Shown here: piece after piece, positions 8,582 to 16,888 of the stretch
How the letters are laid out: every line of letters starts with the position of its first letter
Position numbering within the stretch: position 1 is the first letter of the stretch
The notes under the pieces: generated by a model
The model's input: only the letters and a program-made list of their open reading frames with translations
What the model was told of the DNA's origin: nothing
The model's database searches: none
Source of the DNA: Prevotellaceae bacterium
GTDB taxonomy: Bacteria; Bacteroidota; Bacteroidia; Bacteroidales; Bacteroidaceae
Reading direction: 5' to 3'
DNA: 55,355 nucleotides
Assembly (NCBI GenBank): GCA_029219385.1
Contig: JAQXTH010000002.1
Span: 1 to 55,355 of the forward strand
Position numbers and translations under genes: made by a program

Positions 8582-10345
8582 ATGACGAAAAGAATAATTT
8601 CTTTCTTATTGGTTCTGATATGCACCGGTGTGATGATGGCCGGCTCAGGCAAAGATGACAACGAAAGTTTGTCGGCTCGCGCAATGCGCAAATACAAAGC
8701 TCTGTATCTTGAGGCAATGTGTCGGAAGGAAGCCGGTGACAAGGTGGCGGCATACAGACTGTTGCAACGTGCCATCAGACTCAATCCTCGCGGAGGAGAG
8801 GCATATTTTGAGATGGCTTCTTTTTTAGAGGAGAACATTAACATTATGCCAAACGACACGGACTATGATATTTTGGACTATTATGCCAAAGCACACGAGT
8901 TTTGCCCCGACAACACTGACTATACTTTTGAGTTAGGACGTTGTTATCTTATGATGGGCGATTCTTGTTGCGTGGAGATACTTCGCCCCTTGCTGAGCAA
9001 CCGTGAAAAGCGCGAACCGGTCTTTGCACTGCTGTGTGACTACTATACCCAAAAGGGAGATTTTAGCAATCTGTGTGGTATTCTTGAACAATGGCGTCCC
9101 ATAAAAGATGACGATATATATATATGGGAAACTAAGATGCGTGCAGCAGAGTCGATGTTGCTTTATGACGAGGTGTTGGCAATGGCTGACACCGTAATAA
9201 AACTTTACCCCGAAAAGAAATATAATTTTCTATTGTGTTTTAAGTTAGAAGTCTACCTCGCTCAAAACGAATTGGATAAATTTACGGCTTTGGCAGACTC
9301 TATAGAAAAACATATCGACCCTTATTTCGCACCCGGCTATTTGGATTGGACGAGATACAAATGTGGGATAAAAAACAAAGATAAAGACATGTGTAACAAG
9401 TCGTTGATAAAGATTGTTTTAAATCCTTTGAGCGAGTTGCGCATGACGGCATTAGACGCGCTGTTGAAAAACACGGAGATAAGCAAACTGCGTGACATGG
9501 TAGACTCTTTGGCTATCCACTTGTTGCCCTTGGAAGACAGCGATGTTGAGTTGTATGACAAACTGTATGCAACAATGGATCATGTTCAGTCGCCAGACTC
9601 TCTGAAGACATCAATACTGAGCAAAATACTGATATTAAATCCTTCGGACGACAGGTCGCGCATCTCCCTCATACTTGACGCATCAAAAAACGAAGACAAC
9701 GAAAGACTCAGCCAACTATGTGTGGACGGACTGAAAGAAAACCCGAGCAATTCGGTTTACTATCTGTTTTTAGCCGGCTCAAAGATGGTGAAGAAAGATA
9801 CAAAGGGTGCTTTGGACTTATATGAGGAGGGTATGCACTATATCTCTTCAAACAACTCTTCGGACTATATTGCACAATATTATAGTTCATACGCTGACGC
9901 ACTCCACGAAATAGGACGCAAGGAAGAGGCATACGCAATGTATGACTCTGCACTGATCTATAATAATGTAAACACTATGTGTCTTAACAATTATGCATAC
10001 TTTCTTTCACTTGAAAACAAAAATCTCGAAAAAGCGAGGGAGATGAGTGCCAAAACAATTGAAATAAGCCCCGACGAACCAACATTCCTCGACACATACG
10101 CATGGATTGTATTCCTGCTGAAAGACTATGCCGAAGCGCGTAAATATATAGACCTTACAATAGAAAACACAGAAAATATTGACAGTCCCGAAAACATAGT
10201 AATTCTTGACCATGCGGGCGATATTTATTTTCACAACGGTTTCAGAGAAGAGGCCGTGAATTTCTGGAAGCGAGCAGCGAAATTGGATGGTGCCACACCG
10301 TTGATAAAGAAAAAGGCTTCGCAGCGACGCTATTTTAAAGAATAA
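8582..10345 (+). CDS. Secreted or periplasmic tetratricopeptide-repeat protein
   Basis: 587 residues with an N-terminal signal sequence (MTKRIISFLLVLICTGVMMAG) and many TPR-like helix pairs, for example A-x-R-L-L-Q-R-A-I-R-L-N-P-R-G-G-E-A-Y near 55-75 and CLNNYAYFLSLENKNLEKAR near 465. TPR arrays are protein-protein scaffolds. A TPR protein in this position, between dut and a DUF4292 lipoprotein followed by an EnvC-like protein, is a familiar Bacteroidales arrangement and hints at an envelope role. The DUF4292 gene starts 19 bases after its stop. No enzyme motif is present, so the partner is unknown. Confidence 0.85.
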   Translation: MTKRIISFLLVLICTGVMMAGSGKDDNESLSARAMRKYKALYLEAMCRKEAGDKVAAYRLLQRAIRLNPRGGEAYFEMASFLEENINIMPNDTDYDILDYYAKAHEFCPDNTDYTFELGRCYLMMGDSCCVEILRPLLSNREKREPVFALLCDYYTQKGDFSNLCGILEQWRPIKDDDIYIWETKMRAAESMLLYDEVLAMADTVIKLYPEKKYNFLLCFKLEVYLAQNELDKFTALADSIEKHIDPYFAPGYLDWTRYKCGIKNKDKDMCNKSLIKIVLNPLSELRMTALDALLKNTEISKLRDMVDSLAIHLLPLEDSDVELYDKLYATMDHVQSPDSLKTSILSKILILNPSDDRSRISLILDASKNEDNERLSQLCVDGLKENPSNSVYYLFLAGSKMVKKDTKGALDLYEEGMHYISSNNSSDYIAQYYSSYADALHEIGRKEEAYAMYDSALIYNNVNTMCLNNYAYFLSLENKNLEKAREMSAKTIEISPDEPTFLDTYAWIVFLLKDYAEARKYIDLTIENTENIDSPENIVILDHAGDIYFHNGFREEAVNFWKRAAKLDGATPLIKKKASQRRYFKE

Positions 10346-10364
10346 TCGTAACAATGAAACAACT

Positions 10365-11195
10365 ATGAAAACCATCTTAAAACTTTTGTTTTTCTCTGTA
10401 ACGCTGTTGACTATCGCTTCGTGTAGTTCAACAAAAAAACTGCAAGGCGACAGCCATAGCTCTAAACCCACCGCTACAGAATTGTATAAGCAACGGGTGG
10501 TGAGCAATAAAATAAACAGCGAGTGGTTCACTGCCAAAATGAGGCTGGTGCTCTCAATGGGTGACAGAGACGTGTCGCTTTCGGGCAGCCTGAAGATGAA
10601 AAGGGGCGAGGTGATACAGTTGTCGCTCACATTTCCCATTGTCGGTGAAGTGGGTCGCATGGAATTTTCACCCACCAATGTGCTGATAATAGACAGAATA
10701 AACGCACGCTATGTGAAAGTGCCATACGACAGGGTTGATTTTCTTCGCTCGGCAAACCTGGACTTCAAAGTTTTGGAATCTGTGTTTTGGAACGAGGTGT
10801 TTTATCCCGGTGGCGATGTGAATGAGAAATTGGGTGAATATAGAGTTTCTGAGGCGGGAGACCACACACTGCTAAACCTCTCGACTGCTCCCAAACTCGA
10901 TTATGACTTTCTGACCATAACTGAGAGCGCGTTGCTCGACCGCACCACCGTTTCGCCAAAAAACATGGCAGACAAGAATTCCTTGACCTGCATTTACAGC
11001 GATTTTGTGAAATTTGAATCTGCCAAATTTCCCTCTGCCATAAAGATTTCCTTTTCAGGAGAAAAACAGAAATATGGATTAGACATCAGTCTCAATTCGC
11101 TTTCGACAGCCTCGAACTGGAATACCCACACTGAGGTGTCGACCAAATATAGAGAAATGGACGTAGAGAGCCTCTTGAAAAACCTTATTCCTTGA
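10365..11195 (+). CDS. DUF4292 family lipoprotein
   Basis: 276 residues beginning with a lipoprotein signal (TIASC, lipidated Cys at about residue 20) followed by a Ser/Lys-rich linker. The body (SEWFTAKMRLVLSMGDRDVSLSG onwards) has the DUF4292 pattern, with beta strands that recall LolA/LolB-like lipid-carrier folds. That resemblance is structural inference only. It is closely followed by the EnvC-like gene (26 bases) and is likely co-transcribed with it, so a role in outer-membrane or cell-wall upkeep is plausible. The function is not established. Confidence 0.85.
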   Translation: MKTILKLLFFSVTLLTIASCSSTKKLQGDSHSSKPTATELYKQRVVSNKINSEWFTAKMRLVLSMGDRDVSLSGSLKMKRGEVIQLSLTFPIVGEVGRMEFSPTNVLIIDRINARYVKVPYDRVDFLRSANLDFKVLESVFWNEVFYPGGDVNEKLGEYRVSEAGDHTLLNLSTAPKLDYDFLTITESALLDRTTVSPKNMADKNSLTCIYSDFVKFESAKFPSAIKISFSGEKQKYGLDISLNSLSTASNWNTHTEVSTKYREMDVESLLKNLIP

Positions 11196-11221
11196 TGAAT
11201 GAAAAATAATCCCTCGGAACA

Positions 11222-12685
11222 GTGAACAGTATTTTCAGAATATTATTTCTCGTAATGGCTATGGGAATTGTTACCCCCACAGCATTTGCCCAAAAGCGCA
11301 AGACAACAACCACCACACAAAAAAAGAAGTCGGTTTCTTCAAAGAAAACGACCTCTGCAAAATCTACAAAACAAACCACGCCCAAAGTTACCAACGACAA
11401 TGTGAAGTCGTTGAAATCTAAGCGCGACGCACTGCAAAAGAAAATCAACCAATCGCAGTCTCAACTCACCCAAACAAACAAAGACGTGAAAAAGCGATTG
11501 GCACAATTGTCGGAGATTAACGGTCGCATAGACCACCACCAAAAAAATATCTCACGCCTGAAAGTTCAGATAGACTCCGTGAATAACAACATAGGCACTC
11601 TTGAGGCCGAATTGCGCACTCTGAATGCTCAACTGAAGGATTGCAAAAAGAAGTATGCCCGCTCGATGCTCTATATGTATCAAAACCGCAAGGCTTCAAA
11701 CAAATTGTTGTTTTATCTGTCGGCAGCGGATTTCACACAAATGGCACGGCGATATAAATATGTGAAGGAGTATTCAAAATACCAACGCGTGCAGGGCGAA
11801 CTGATGGTTCGCAAACAAACAGAGATAGAAGAAGCCAAAGCGAAACTGACCAACGAGCGTAACCAGCAAAATAAGCTACTGGCTTCGGAACAGGAGGAAA
11901 ACCGACAACTCACAGCCATGCAGACCGAACAGCAGACCATGGTGAACGGATTGCAAAAGAAGCAGAAGGAATTGCAACGCGTGTTGGCAAACGACCGCAA
12001 GGAAATGGCAAACCTTAACGCCAAAATAGATTATTATGTGAAACTTGCCATTGAGCAAGAACGCAAACGCCGCGAAGAGGCGGAAAGAAAACGACGTGAG
12101 GCAGCAGAAAGACAAGCCCGGGAGGAAGAGCGCAAAAGACGCGAGGCAGAACAAAAGGCTTCGTCGAAAAACAATTCAAGCAAGAGTTCCGCGAAATCAA
12201 AAAGAAATTCTTCTTCACGCTCGTCGGAAACCGTTGCCGAACCAAAATATATGCCCAATGACAAGGAATATAAACTGACAGCCGACTTTGCTTCAAACCG
12301 CGGCAGATTGCCCATGCCCATTACGGGAGGATATGTGATTTCAACAAGATATGGCAGTTATACCATGCCCGGCACCAACGTGAGACTCGACAGCAAAGGT
12401 ATCAACCTGACGGGCAATAGCGGAGCTCAGGCTCGCTGTATATTTGATGGCAGAGTGTTGGCGGTATTCTCTGCCGGTGGTATGAAAAATGTGATGGTGA
12501 GCCACGGTTCGTATATTTCGATTTATTGCAACCTTGTATCGGTTTATGTGAGTCGCGACCAACACGTCTCTGCACGTCAAAGTCTTGGAAGCATTGCCGC
12601 CGACGCATCGGGCAAGCCAAACCTTCATTTCCAACTGCGCAAGGGAGACGCTACATTAAATCCCGAATCATGGTTGGCGAGATAG
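11222..12685 (+). CDS. EnvC-like murein hydrolase activator (coiled coil plus degenerate LytM domain)
   Basis: 487 residues: signal peptide to AFAQ (about residue 24), a long Gln/Lys-rich coiled coil (about 60-300), a Ser/Lys linker and a C-terminal LytM/M23 domain (about 375-487). Translation starts at GTG 11222; the first in-frame ATG (11255) would cut into the signal peptide. Where active M23 peptidases have H-x-G-x-D, this protein has SKGIN, and the usual Y-A-H-L is YCNL; only LHFQLRKG is kept. Loss of the zinc ligands is what is seen in EnvC, which activates amidases in the periplasm at division rather than cutting peptidoglycan itself. The last 18 bases overlap the end of convergent deoD. 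Confidence 0.85.
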   Translation: MNSIFRILFLVMAMGIVTPTAFAQKRKTTTTTQKKKSVSSKKTTSAKSTKQTTPKVTNDNVKSLKSKRDALQKKINQSQSQLTQTNKDVKKRLAQLSEINGRIDHHQKNISRLKVQIDSVNNNIGTLEAELRTLNAQLKDCKKKYARSMLYMYQNRKASNKLLFYLSAADFTQMARRYKYVKEYSKYQRVQGELMVRKQTEIEEAKAKLTNERNQQNKLLASEQEENRQLTAMQTEQQTMVNGLQKKQKELQRVLANDRKEMANLNAKIDYYVKLAIEQERKRREEAERKRREAAERQAREEERKRREAEQKASSKNNSSKSSAKSKRNSSSRSSETVAEPKYMPNDKEYKLTADFASNRGRLPMPITGGYVISTRYGSYTMPGTNVRLDSKGINLTGNSGAQARCIFDGRVLAVFSAGGMKNVMVSHGSYISIYCNLVSVYVSRDQHVSARQSLGSIAADASGKPNLHFQLRKGDATLNPESWLAR

Positions 12686-13396
12686 CGCAACGACACTTTC
12701 CAAAGCCAGAAGTATCATTTTGCGGAGTGCGATCTGTCGTTGGTCGGACGAGAGCCTTTCTTCTGACCAGAAGCAATCAGAAATGGTGAGCAGTGTTGCT
12801 GCCTGTCTGCCCAACACGTTGGCATTGTGGAAGAGGGCGAAAGCCTCCATTTCCACACAATCGGTTTGGGTGCGACGACTGAGTTGTTGCCAAGTCTCCA
12901 TTTCTTCGTCGGCATAGAAGACATCGCTCGAAAGAACAGAGGCTTGTTTGCACTCAATGTCAGAAGAAAGTGCGGTCTCTAAGATTATCTTGTTGAGAGA
13001 AGCGGAGGGATAAAGAATGTGGTCAGAGGTGCCATTTTGCATCAAGGCATAGGTTGAGTCGCTATATGCCTGTTTTGCCAGCACGACGTCCATGAGTTTA
13101 AGATTGGGCGTATAACTGCCCGCCGAACCAATGCGTATGATGTTTTCCACGCCATAGAATTTAAAGAGTTCGTATGAATATATGCCGATGGCAGCCATTC
13201 CCATGCCACTGCCCATCACAGAGACCGGACAACCTTTGTAGAGTCCGGTATATCCGAAATTGTTTCTTACGCTATTGACCATAACGACATTTTCCAAATA
13301 GTTGTCGGCAATGTGCTTGGCTCTCAGTGGGTCGCCGGGCAACAACACTGTTTTTGCAAACGCGTTGTCGGGAGCAGATATATGAAGTGTGGGCAT
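12668..13396 (-). CDS. deoD: Purine-nucleoside phosphorylase, DeoD type
   Basis: A 242-residue hexameric-type PNP that reversibly phosphorolyses purine (deoxy)nucleosides to base and (deoxy)ribose 1-phosphate. The family markers are MPTLHISAPDNAFAKTVLLPGDPLRAKHI at the start, GSGMGMAAIGIYSYELF near 62-78, IRIGSAGSY and the substrate-binding VEMEAFALF near 183. It is the last of four minus-strand genes (kinase, Fur-like, deacylase, deoD), 38 bases after the deacylase. Its stop codon lies inside the convergent envC-like gene. Confidence 0.94.
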   Translation of the reverse strand: MPTLHISAPDNAFAKTVLLPGDPLRAKHIADNYLENVVMVNSVRNNFGYTGLYKGCPVSVMGSGMGMAAIGIYSYELFKFYGVENIIRIGSAGSYTPNLKLMDVVLAKQAYSDSTYALMQNGTSDHILYPSASLNKIILETALSSDIECKQASVLSSDVFYADEEMETWQQLSRRTQTDCVEMEAFALFHNANVLGRQAATLLTISDCFWSEERLSSDQRQIALRKMILLALESVVALSRQP

Positions 13397-13434
13397 AATA
13401 TTAAATAGGATTAAAAGGTTATTATGGCAATATT

Positions 13435-14493
13435 CTATAAATTAAGATTGTCTAAAAGGGCAACATAGAGATTTATGGCTTTGTCTATGTCGGCAGTATG
13501 AATAAATTCGTCGGCAGTGTGGGAGCGTTGAGAGTCACCGGGGCCAAGTTTCATAGAGGGCCATGTCATCAATGCCTGATCGCTGAGTGTGGGAGAGCCA
13601 AAAGGCTTCAGTCCGAGTTGCCGACACTTCTGCACTATGGGGTGGTCGGGGGCTATATGAGAAGAGCCGAGACGTGTGGAACGGGCTTTAACATCGGCAT
13701 CTAATTGGGCAGTGAGCAGGTCGAGCACTTCTTGGTTGGTGTAGCAATCGGTGGTGCGCACATCTATGGTGTAGACACATGTGTCGGGTATGATATTATG
13801 GAGTGTGCCTGACTGAATAATAGTTGTTGTCATTTTCATCTCTCCAAGCATGGGTGAAATTTTAGGGAAGCGGAAGTTTCTTATCCAATTTATTTGGTCG
13901 ACAGCCTTATAAAGGGCATTGATGCCTTCGTTGCGTGCAGCGTGGCCGGCTTTTCCGTGTGTGGTGACATCGACCACCATGAGTCCTTTTTCGGCAATGG
14001 CAGGTTGGAGAGATGTAGGTTCACCGACTATTGCGACATCAATCCTTGGCAGATGAGACTTGAGCAATGTAAATCCGTTTTGTCCTGACACTTCCTCCTC
14101 GGCACTCGCGGCATAGATTAGATTGTATGCCTGTTGCCGCCCCGACAATATTCTGAAAGCCTGCAAGAGACTTACCAAACCTCCCCCACAGTCGTTACTG
14201 CCCAGTCCATAGAGCCTGCCGTCTTCTTCAACAGGAGAGAAAGGGTCGCGTTGCCAACCCGAGGCCGGTTTGACCGTATCAATATGGGCATTGAGCAATA
14301 TGGTTGGTTTTGTTTCACAATAGTTGTCGGGAATACATAAGATGTTGTTGCCTATTCGCTTGTGAGCAATATTGTGTTTATTCATAAACCCACACATCAC
14401 ATCGGCAGCCTTGCTTTCGTCGCGACTGACCGAGGGTGTGGAAATAAGGGTCTTCAACAATTGTATAGCCTCTGTTGCGTATTGATGTGTCAT
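13435..14493 (-). CDS. argE: M20-family deacylase, probable acetyl- or succinyl-ornithine deacetylase
   Basis: 352 residues of the ArgE/DapE M20 metallopeptidase family, with zinc ligands H70-x-D72 (NAHIDTV), D101 (GSNDCGGG), the general-base pair E132-E133 (SAEEEVSG) and a C-terminal His (SHTADEF). The closest fit is the ArgE group that removes the acyl group from N-acylornithine in arginine synthesis. In Bacteroides the arginine route uses N-succinyl intermediates, so succinylornithine may be the real substrate; that is inference. A DapE-type role cannot be excluded. No other arg genes are in the window. It lies 31 bases downstream of the Fur-family gene. Confidence 0.8.
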   Translation of the reverse strand: MTHQYATEAIQLLKTLISTPSVSRDESKAADVMCGFMNKHNIAHKRIGNNILCIPDNYCETKPTILLNAHIDTVKPASGWQRDPFSPVEEDGRLYGLGSNDCGGGLVSLLQAFRILSGRQQAYNLIYAASAEEEVSGQNGFTLLKSHLPRIDVAIVGEPTSLQPAIAEKGLMVVDVTTHGKAGHAARNEGINALYKAVDQINWIRNFRFPKISPMLGEMKMTTTIIQSGTLHNIIPDTCVYTIDVRTTDCYTNQEVLDLLTAQLDADVKARSTRLGSSHIAPDHPIVQKCRQLGLKPFGSPTLSDQALMTWPSMKLGPGDSQRSHTADEFIHTADIDKAINLYVALLDNLNL

Positions 14494-14524
14494 TAGAATG
14501 TTTGTTTGGTGTCAGTTTTCATTT

Positions 14525-14971
14525 TCAAATTTTACAGCCATATTTCTTTATGCAAGTAGGACATAAGCCTTTTATTATCATTTCTGCATCGTGAACATGA
14601 AATCCGTCGGGCAAATCAATCTCCGGGATAGGTTTTGAGGGCAGGCAATATGTCTGTTTGCATTTTTCACAATGGAAATGTATGTGGCTGTCACTAATTT
14701 TATGATGAGGTTCGCTGCAGCGACAATCTTCTTGACAAAGAGCATATTTTGTTTGCCCTGTGCTGTCGTTTATCTGATGGATAATATGATGTTGGGTGAG
14801 CAGGGTTAAAGTTCGGAACACCGACGATTTGTCGACCGTACCCAACCGACCTTCAAGGTCGCTCAGAGAAAGGGCAGCATTGGCACTGCACAATTCCCTT
14901 ATAATCATAATGCGATTTGGCGTGGGTCTGATTCCATTATCGTCAAGGAGCCGGGTGATACAGTCATTCAT
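14525..14971 (-). CDS. Fur-family metal-dependent transcriptional repressor
   Basis: 148 residues from the ATG at 14971; a TTG four codons upstream is possible but less likely. The N-terminal winged helix (RPTPNRIMIIREL to KSSVFRTLTLL) and the C-terminal dimer domain with two CxxC zinc pairs (CEKC and CPTC) are typical of Fur/Zur proteins, and the His-rich stretch HHKISDSHIHFH supplies the regulatory metal site. Whether it senses iron, zinc, manganese or peroxide cannot be told. The start overlaps the stop of the upstream kinase gene by 8 bases, so the two are probably translationally coupled. Confidence 0.88.
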   Translation of the reverse strand: MNDCITRLLDDNGIRPTPNRIMIIRELCSANAALSLSDLEGRLGTVDKSSVFRTLTLLTQHHIIHQINDSTGQTKYALCQEDCRCSEPHHKISDSHIHFHCEKCKQTYCLPSKPIPEIDLPDGFHVHDAEMIIKGLCPTCIKKYGCKI

Positions 14972-15797
14972 TATGGTAAGCAATTAATCCCTCTATGGGG
15001 CTACGAGTTATTGTGCCGGGAACGAGTTGTTTGTCTATGATTACCTTTCGGATGATTTCCTCGTAGACATGGGCGATAGAACCGATAATGTTTATTTTCA
15101 GGTCGGGACGCTTGTAGTTTGTGACGTTTCTGTCTATAAACAGAGAGAAAGCCTCTTCAACCATATTTTTAATAGTCTCATTGCCAAGATTGTCTTTTAT
15201 AAAATATGATAATTCTGCCAGCCATCTATTGGGAAAGGGTTGGCGATAGACCTTGTCTATTATTTCTTCTTTTGCTCCATATTTCTCTATGAATTTTTCT
15301 CTAATGTCGTTGGGGCACTTGCCTTTGAGGATATTGCCCACAAGGAGTTTTCCCAAATGTGCTCCACTGCCTTCGTCTCCGAGAATAAATCCGAGCGGAG
15401 GAGTGTTGGCAACGATGTCTTTTCCATCGAAGAGACACGAGTTACTGCCGGTGCCAAGTATGCAGGCTATGCCTTCTTTTCTGCCACACAGGGCTCTTGC
15501 TGCCCCAAGCATATCTGATTGTACTTCTGTCTTGCATTTTTCTCCGAATGCAGCATGAAGAGCATTTTCTATCATATTGTTTTTGTCACCTCCGGTGCAG
15601 CCGGCACCATAGAAAAAAATTTTTTCAACATTTGACGACGGCATGTAATTTCTCACTAAACAGAAAAGGCTGAAGATTTGTTTCTCAGTCATAAAATAAG
15701 GGTTGCAGCCTCCCGATATGAACGATGAAACTTTTTTGTTGCGGTCTATGAGTGCCCAATCTATTTTCGTGCTTCCACTATCTGCTACTAAAACCAT
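14964..15797 (-). CDS. N-acetylglucosamine kinase-like ATPase (BadF/BadG family)
   Basis: 277 residues of the actin-fold sugar kinase type. They begin with the phosphate-binding loop VADSGSTKIDWAL and contain GCTGGDKNN and the second phosphate motif ILGTGSNSCLFDGK, followed by LGDEGSGAHLGK. Bacteroidetes proteins of this shape are annotated as GlcNAc or glucosamine kinases, which would feed cell-wall or host-derived amino sugars into metabolism; substrate assignment is inference. It is the first gene of the minus-strand group ending in deoD. A possible -7 element TACATTTG lies on the minus strand at 15819-15826 without a clear -33 box. Confidence 0.8.
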   Translation of the reverse strand: MVLVADSGSTKIDWALIDRNKKVSSFISGGCNPYFMTEKQIFSLFCLVRNYMPSSNVEKIFFYGAGCTGGDKNNMIENALHAAFGEKCKTEVQSDMLGAARALCGRKEGIACILGTGSNSCLFDGKDIVANTPPLGFILGDEGSGAHLGKLLVGNILKGKCPNDIREKFIEKYGAKEEIIDKVYRQPFPNRWLAELSYFIKDNLGNETIKNMVEEAFSLFIDRNVTNYKRPDLKINIIGSIAHVYEEIIRKVIIDKQLVPGTITRSPIEGLIAYHNE

Positions 15798-15897
15798 AAT
15801 AATACATCTTTATATATGCAAATGTATAAATTTATTTCAGTGTGGTATGAAAGCGTAGGGCTATATAATCCTTTAGTGCGAAAAAATCAAGAAATTA

Positions 15898-15929
15898 TTT
15901 GGTTGTTTATAGAAAAACCACTACTTTTG
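15898..15929 (+). promoter_or_regulatory. Promoter for tRNA-Lys
   Basis: TTTG (15898-15901), 20 bases, TACTTTTG (15922-15929): an exact Bacteroidetes-type promoter ending 37 bases before the mature tRNA. Confidence 0.75.
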
Positions 15930-15966
15930 CACTCGCAATCGGAGATAAACCGATTTGCATAGGGTA

Positions 15967-16039
15967 GATCCGCTAGCTCAGCAGGTAGAGCACATCCCTT
16001 TTAAGGATGGGGTCTTGGGTTCGAGCCCCAAGCGGATCA
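15967..16039 (+). tRNA. tRNA-Lys (anticodon TTT)
   Basis: A full cloverleaf can be drawn: acceptor stem GATCCGC (15967-15973) with GCGGATC (16032-16038) and discriminator A; D arm GCTC...GAGC; anticodon stem CATCC/GGATG around loop CTTTTAA, giving anticodon TTT; T loop TTCGAGC closed by a GGG/CCC stem. CCA is not encoded and must be added after transcription. It has its own promoter and terminator and stands alone. Confidence 0.95.
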
Positions 16040-16040
16040 C

Positions 16041-16070
16041 AAAAAGGCGGTTTTTTACCGCCTTTTTTTA
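16041..16070 (+). terminator. Bidirectional terminator between tRNA-Lys and the CYTH gene
   Basis: AAAAAGGCGGT pairs with ACCGCCTTTTT around a T loop, with A and T runs on both sides. It can stop both the tRNA transcript and the convergent CYTH gene transcript. Confidence 0.9.
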
Positions 16071-16089
16071 TTATATATCCCGAAAGAAC

Positions 16090-16554
16090 TCACAAATCAA
16101 GGTAAGTTGTTTTGCGCAGGTATGAATTATAATAATGTGGATCGCCAGTGACCTCACGTCCTGCAAAAGAGGGCAAGGCAAAACAGGTTTCTTCGCTCTC
16201 TACCTCTATCTCTGCCAAAACGAGACCCTCAAGATTGTCGTGAAACTCATCAATCTCCCATTTTCTACCGTCAAAAAACACAATGTAACGGTGCTTGTCA
16301 ATGACACCCGGCAAACATAGAGACAATAAAGACTGTGCGTCGGCAACCGAAACTGCCTTCTCCCACTCAAAACGACTCAACCCACTTTGAGACGAAGCAC
16401 CTTTGACCGTGAGATATGCCTCATCGTCGCACAAACGCACCCTCACCGTGCGCGAGGGATCGTCGCTGAGATAGCCTTGAATGATGTGATGACATTCTGT
16501 CGCCATGTCTCTATAAGCATTGTTGGCGACAAGAAACTTGTGTTCGATTTCCAT
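16090..16554 (-). CDS. CYTH-domain protein (triphosphate tunnel metalloenzyme)
   Basis: 154 residues from the ATG at 16554, chosen because the product then begins MEIEHKFLV with the family's E-x-E-x-K signature at its very start. The reading frame is open further upstream to 16593, but that stretch crosses a hairpin and has no family similarity. CYTH enzymes fold into an eight-strand tunnel and bind triphosphates; bacterial members include inorganic triphosphatases. Charged tunnel residues are visible (RVRLCDDEAYLTVKG, EIEVESEE). The substrate is unknown. It follows prfB and the 46-residue membrane protein on the minus strand. Confidence 0.85.
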   Translation of the reverse strand: MEIEHKFLVANNAYRDMATECHHIIQGYLSDDPSRTVRVRLCDDEAYLTVKGASSQSGLSRFEWEKAVSVADAQSLLSLCLPGVIDKHRYIVFFDGRKWEIDEFHDNLEGLVLAEIEVESEETCFALPSFAGREVTGDPHYYNSYLRKTTYLDL

Positions 16555-16573
16555 AACAAAACACAGAATAATA

Positions 16574-16611
16574 TAGGACCCCATCCTACACAAATAAAGG
16601 AGGGGGTCCTA
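16574..16611 (-). terminator. Hairpin between the small membrane gene and the CYTH gene
   Basis: A 14-pair stem with one mismatch (16574-16587 with 16598-16611) and a 10-base loop lies 16 bases downstream of the 46-residue gene on the minus strand. No T tract follows, so it may act as a weak terminator or as an mRNA-stabilising or processing structure. Confidence 0.45.
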
Positions 16612-16627
16612 CAATAAAGATTCTTTG

Positions 16628-16768
16628 TTAATTGCTCAACGAATAGGAAATAGAGAAGATAAAGGCAAGCACAATGAGACCGATTATCACGCCCCAAACA
16701 ACACGCTCTGCTTGTTTCTTCTGTTTTTCCTCTCTTTGAGCAACCTTTGCCTGATGTTTCTGATTCAT
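16628..16768 (-). CDS. Small single-span membrane protein, 46 residues
   Basis: Reading the minus strand from ATG at 16766-16768 gives a 46-residue product ending in TAA at 16628-16630. The first 22 residues are strongly charged (MNQKHQAKVAQREEKQKKQ...), then come a hydrophobic segment (VVWGVIIGLIVLAFIFSISY) and a short SLSN end. This is the layout of a single membrane span with a basic cytoplasmic N-terminus. It sits between two hairpins, between prfB and the CYTH gene. The function is unknown. The codon structure and clean span suggest it is real, but there is no recognised family. Confidence 0.65.
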   Translation of the reverse strand: MNQKHQAKVAQREEKQKKQAERVVWGVIIGLIVLAFIFSISYSLSN

Positions 16769-16827
16769 ATCTTTTATGTTTAAATGTTATTGTATTTATT
16801 TTGAATTGCAAATATAACCAATTGTAT

Positions 16828-16869
16828 GATAAAACCTGCCATTTCGATTGCGAAATAGCAGGTTTTATC
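16828..16869 (-). terminator. Terminator after prfB
   Basis: GATAAAACCTGC...ATTTCG pairs with CGAAAT...GCAGGTTTTATC, about 18 pairs with one mismatch and the loop ATTG. It lies 20 bases downstream of the prfB stop on the minus strand and ends in a TTTTATC run. Confidence 0.8.
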
Positions 16870-16888
16870 ACTAATTTCCGCCTAAATA

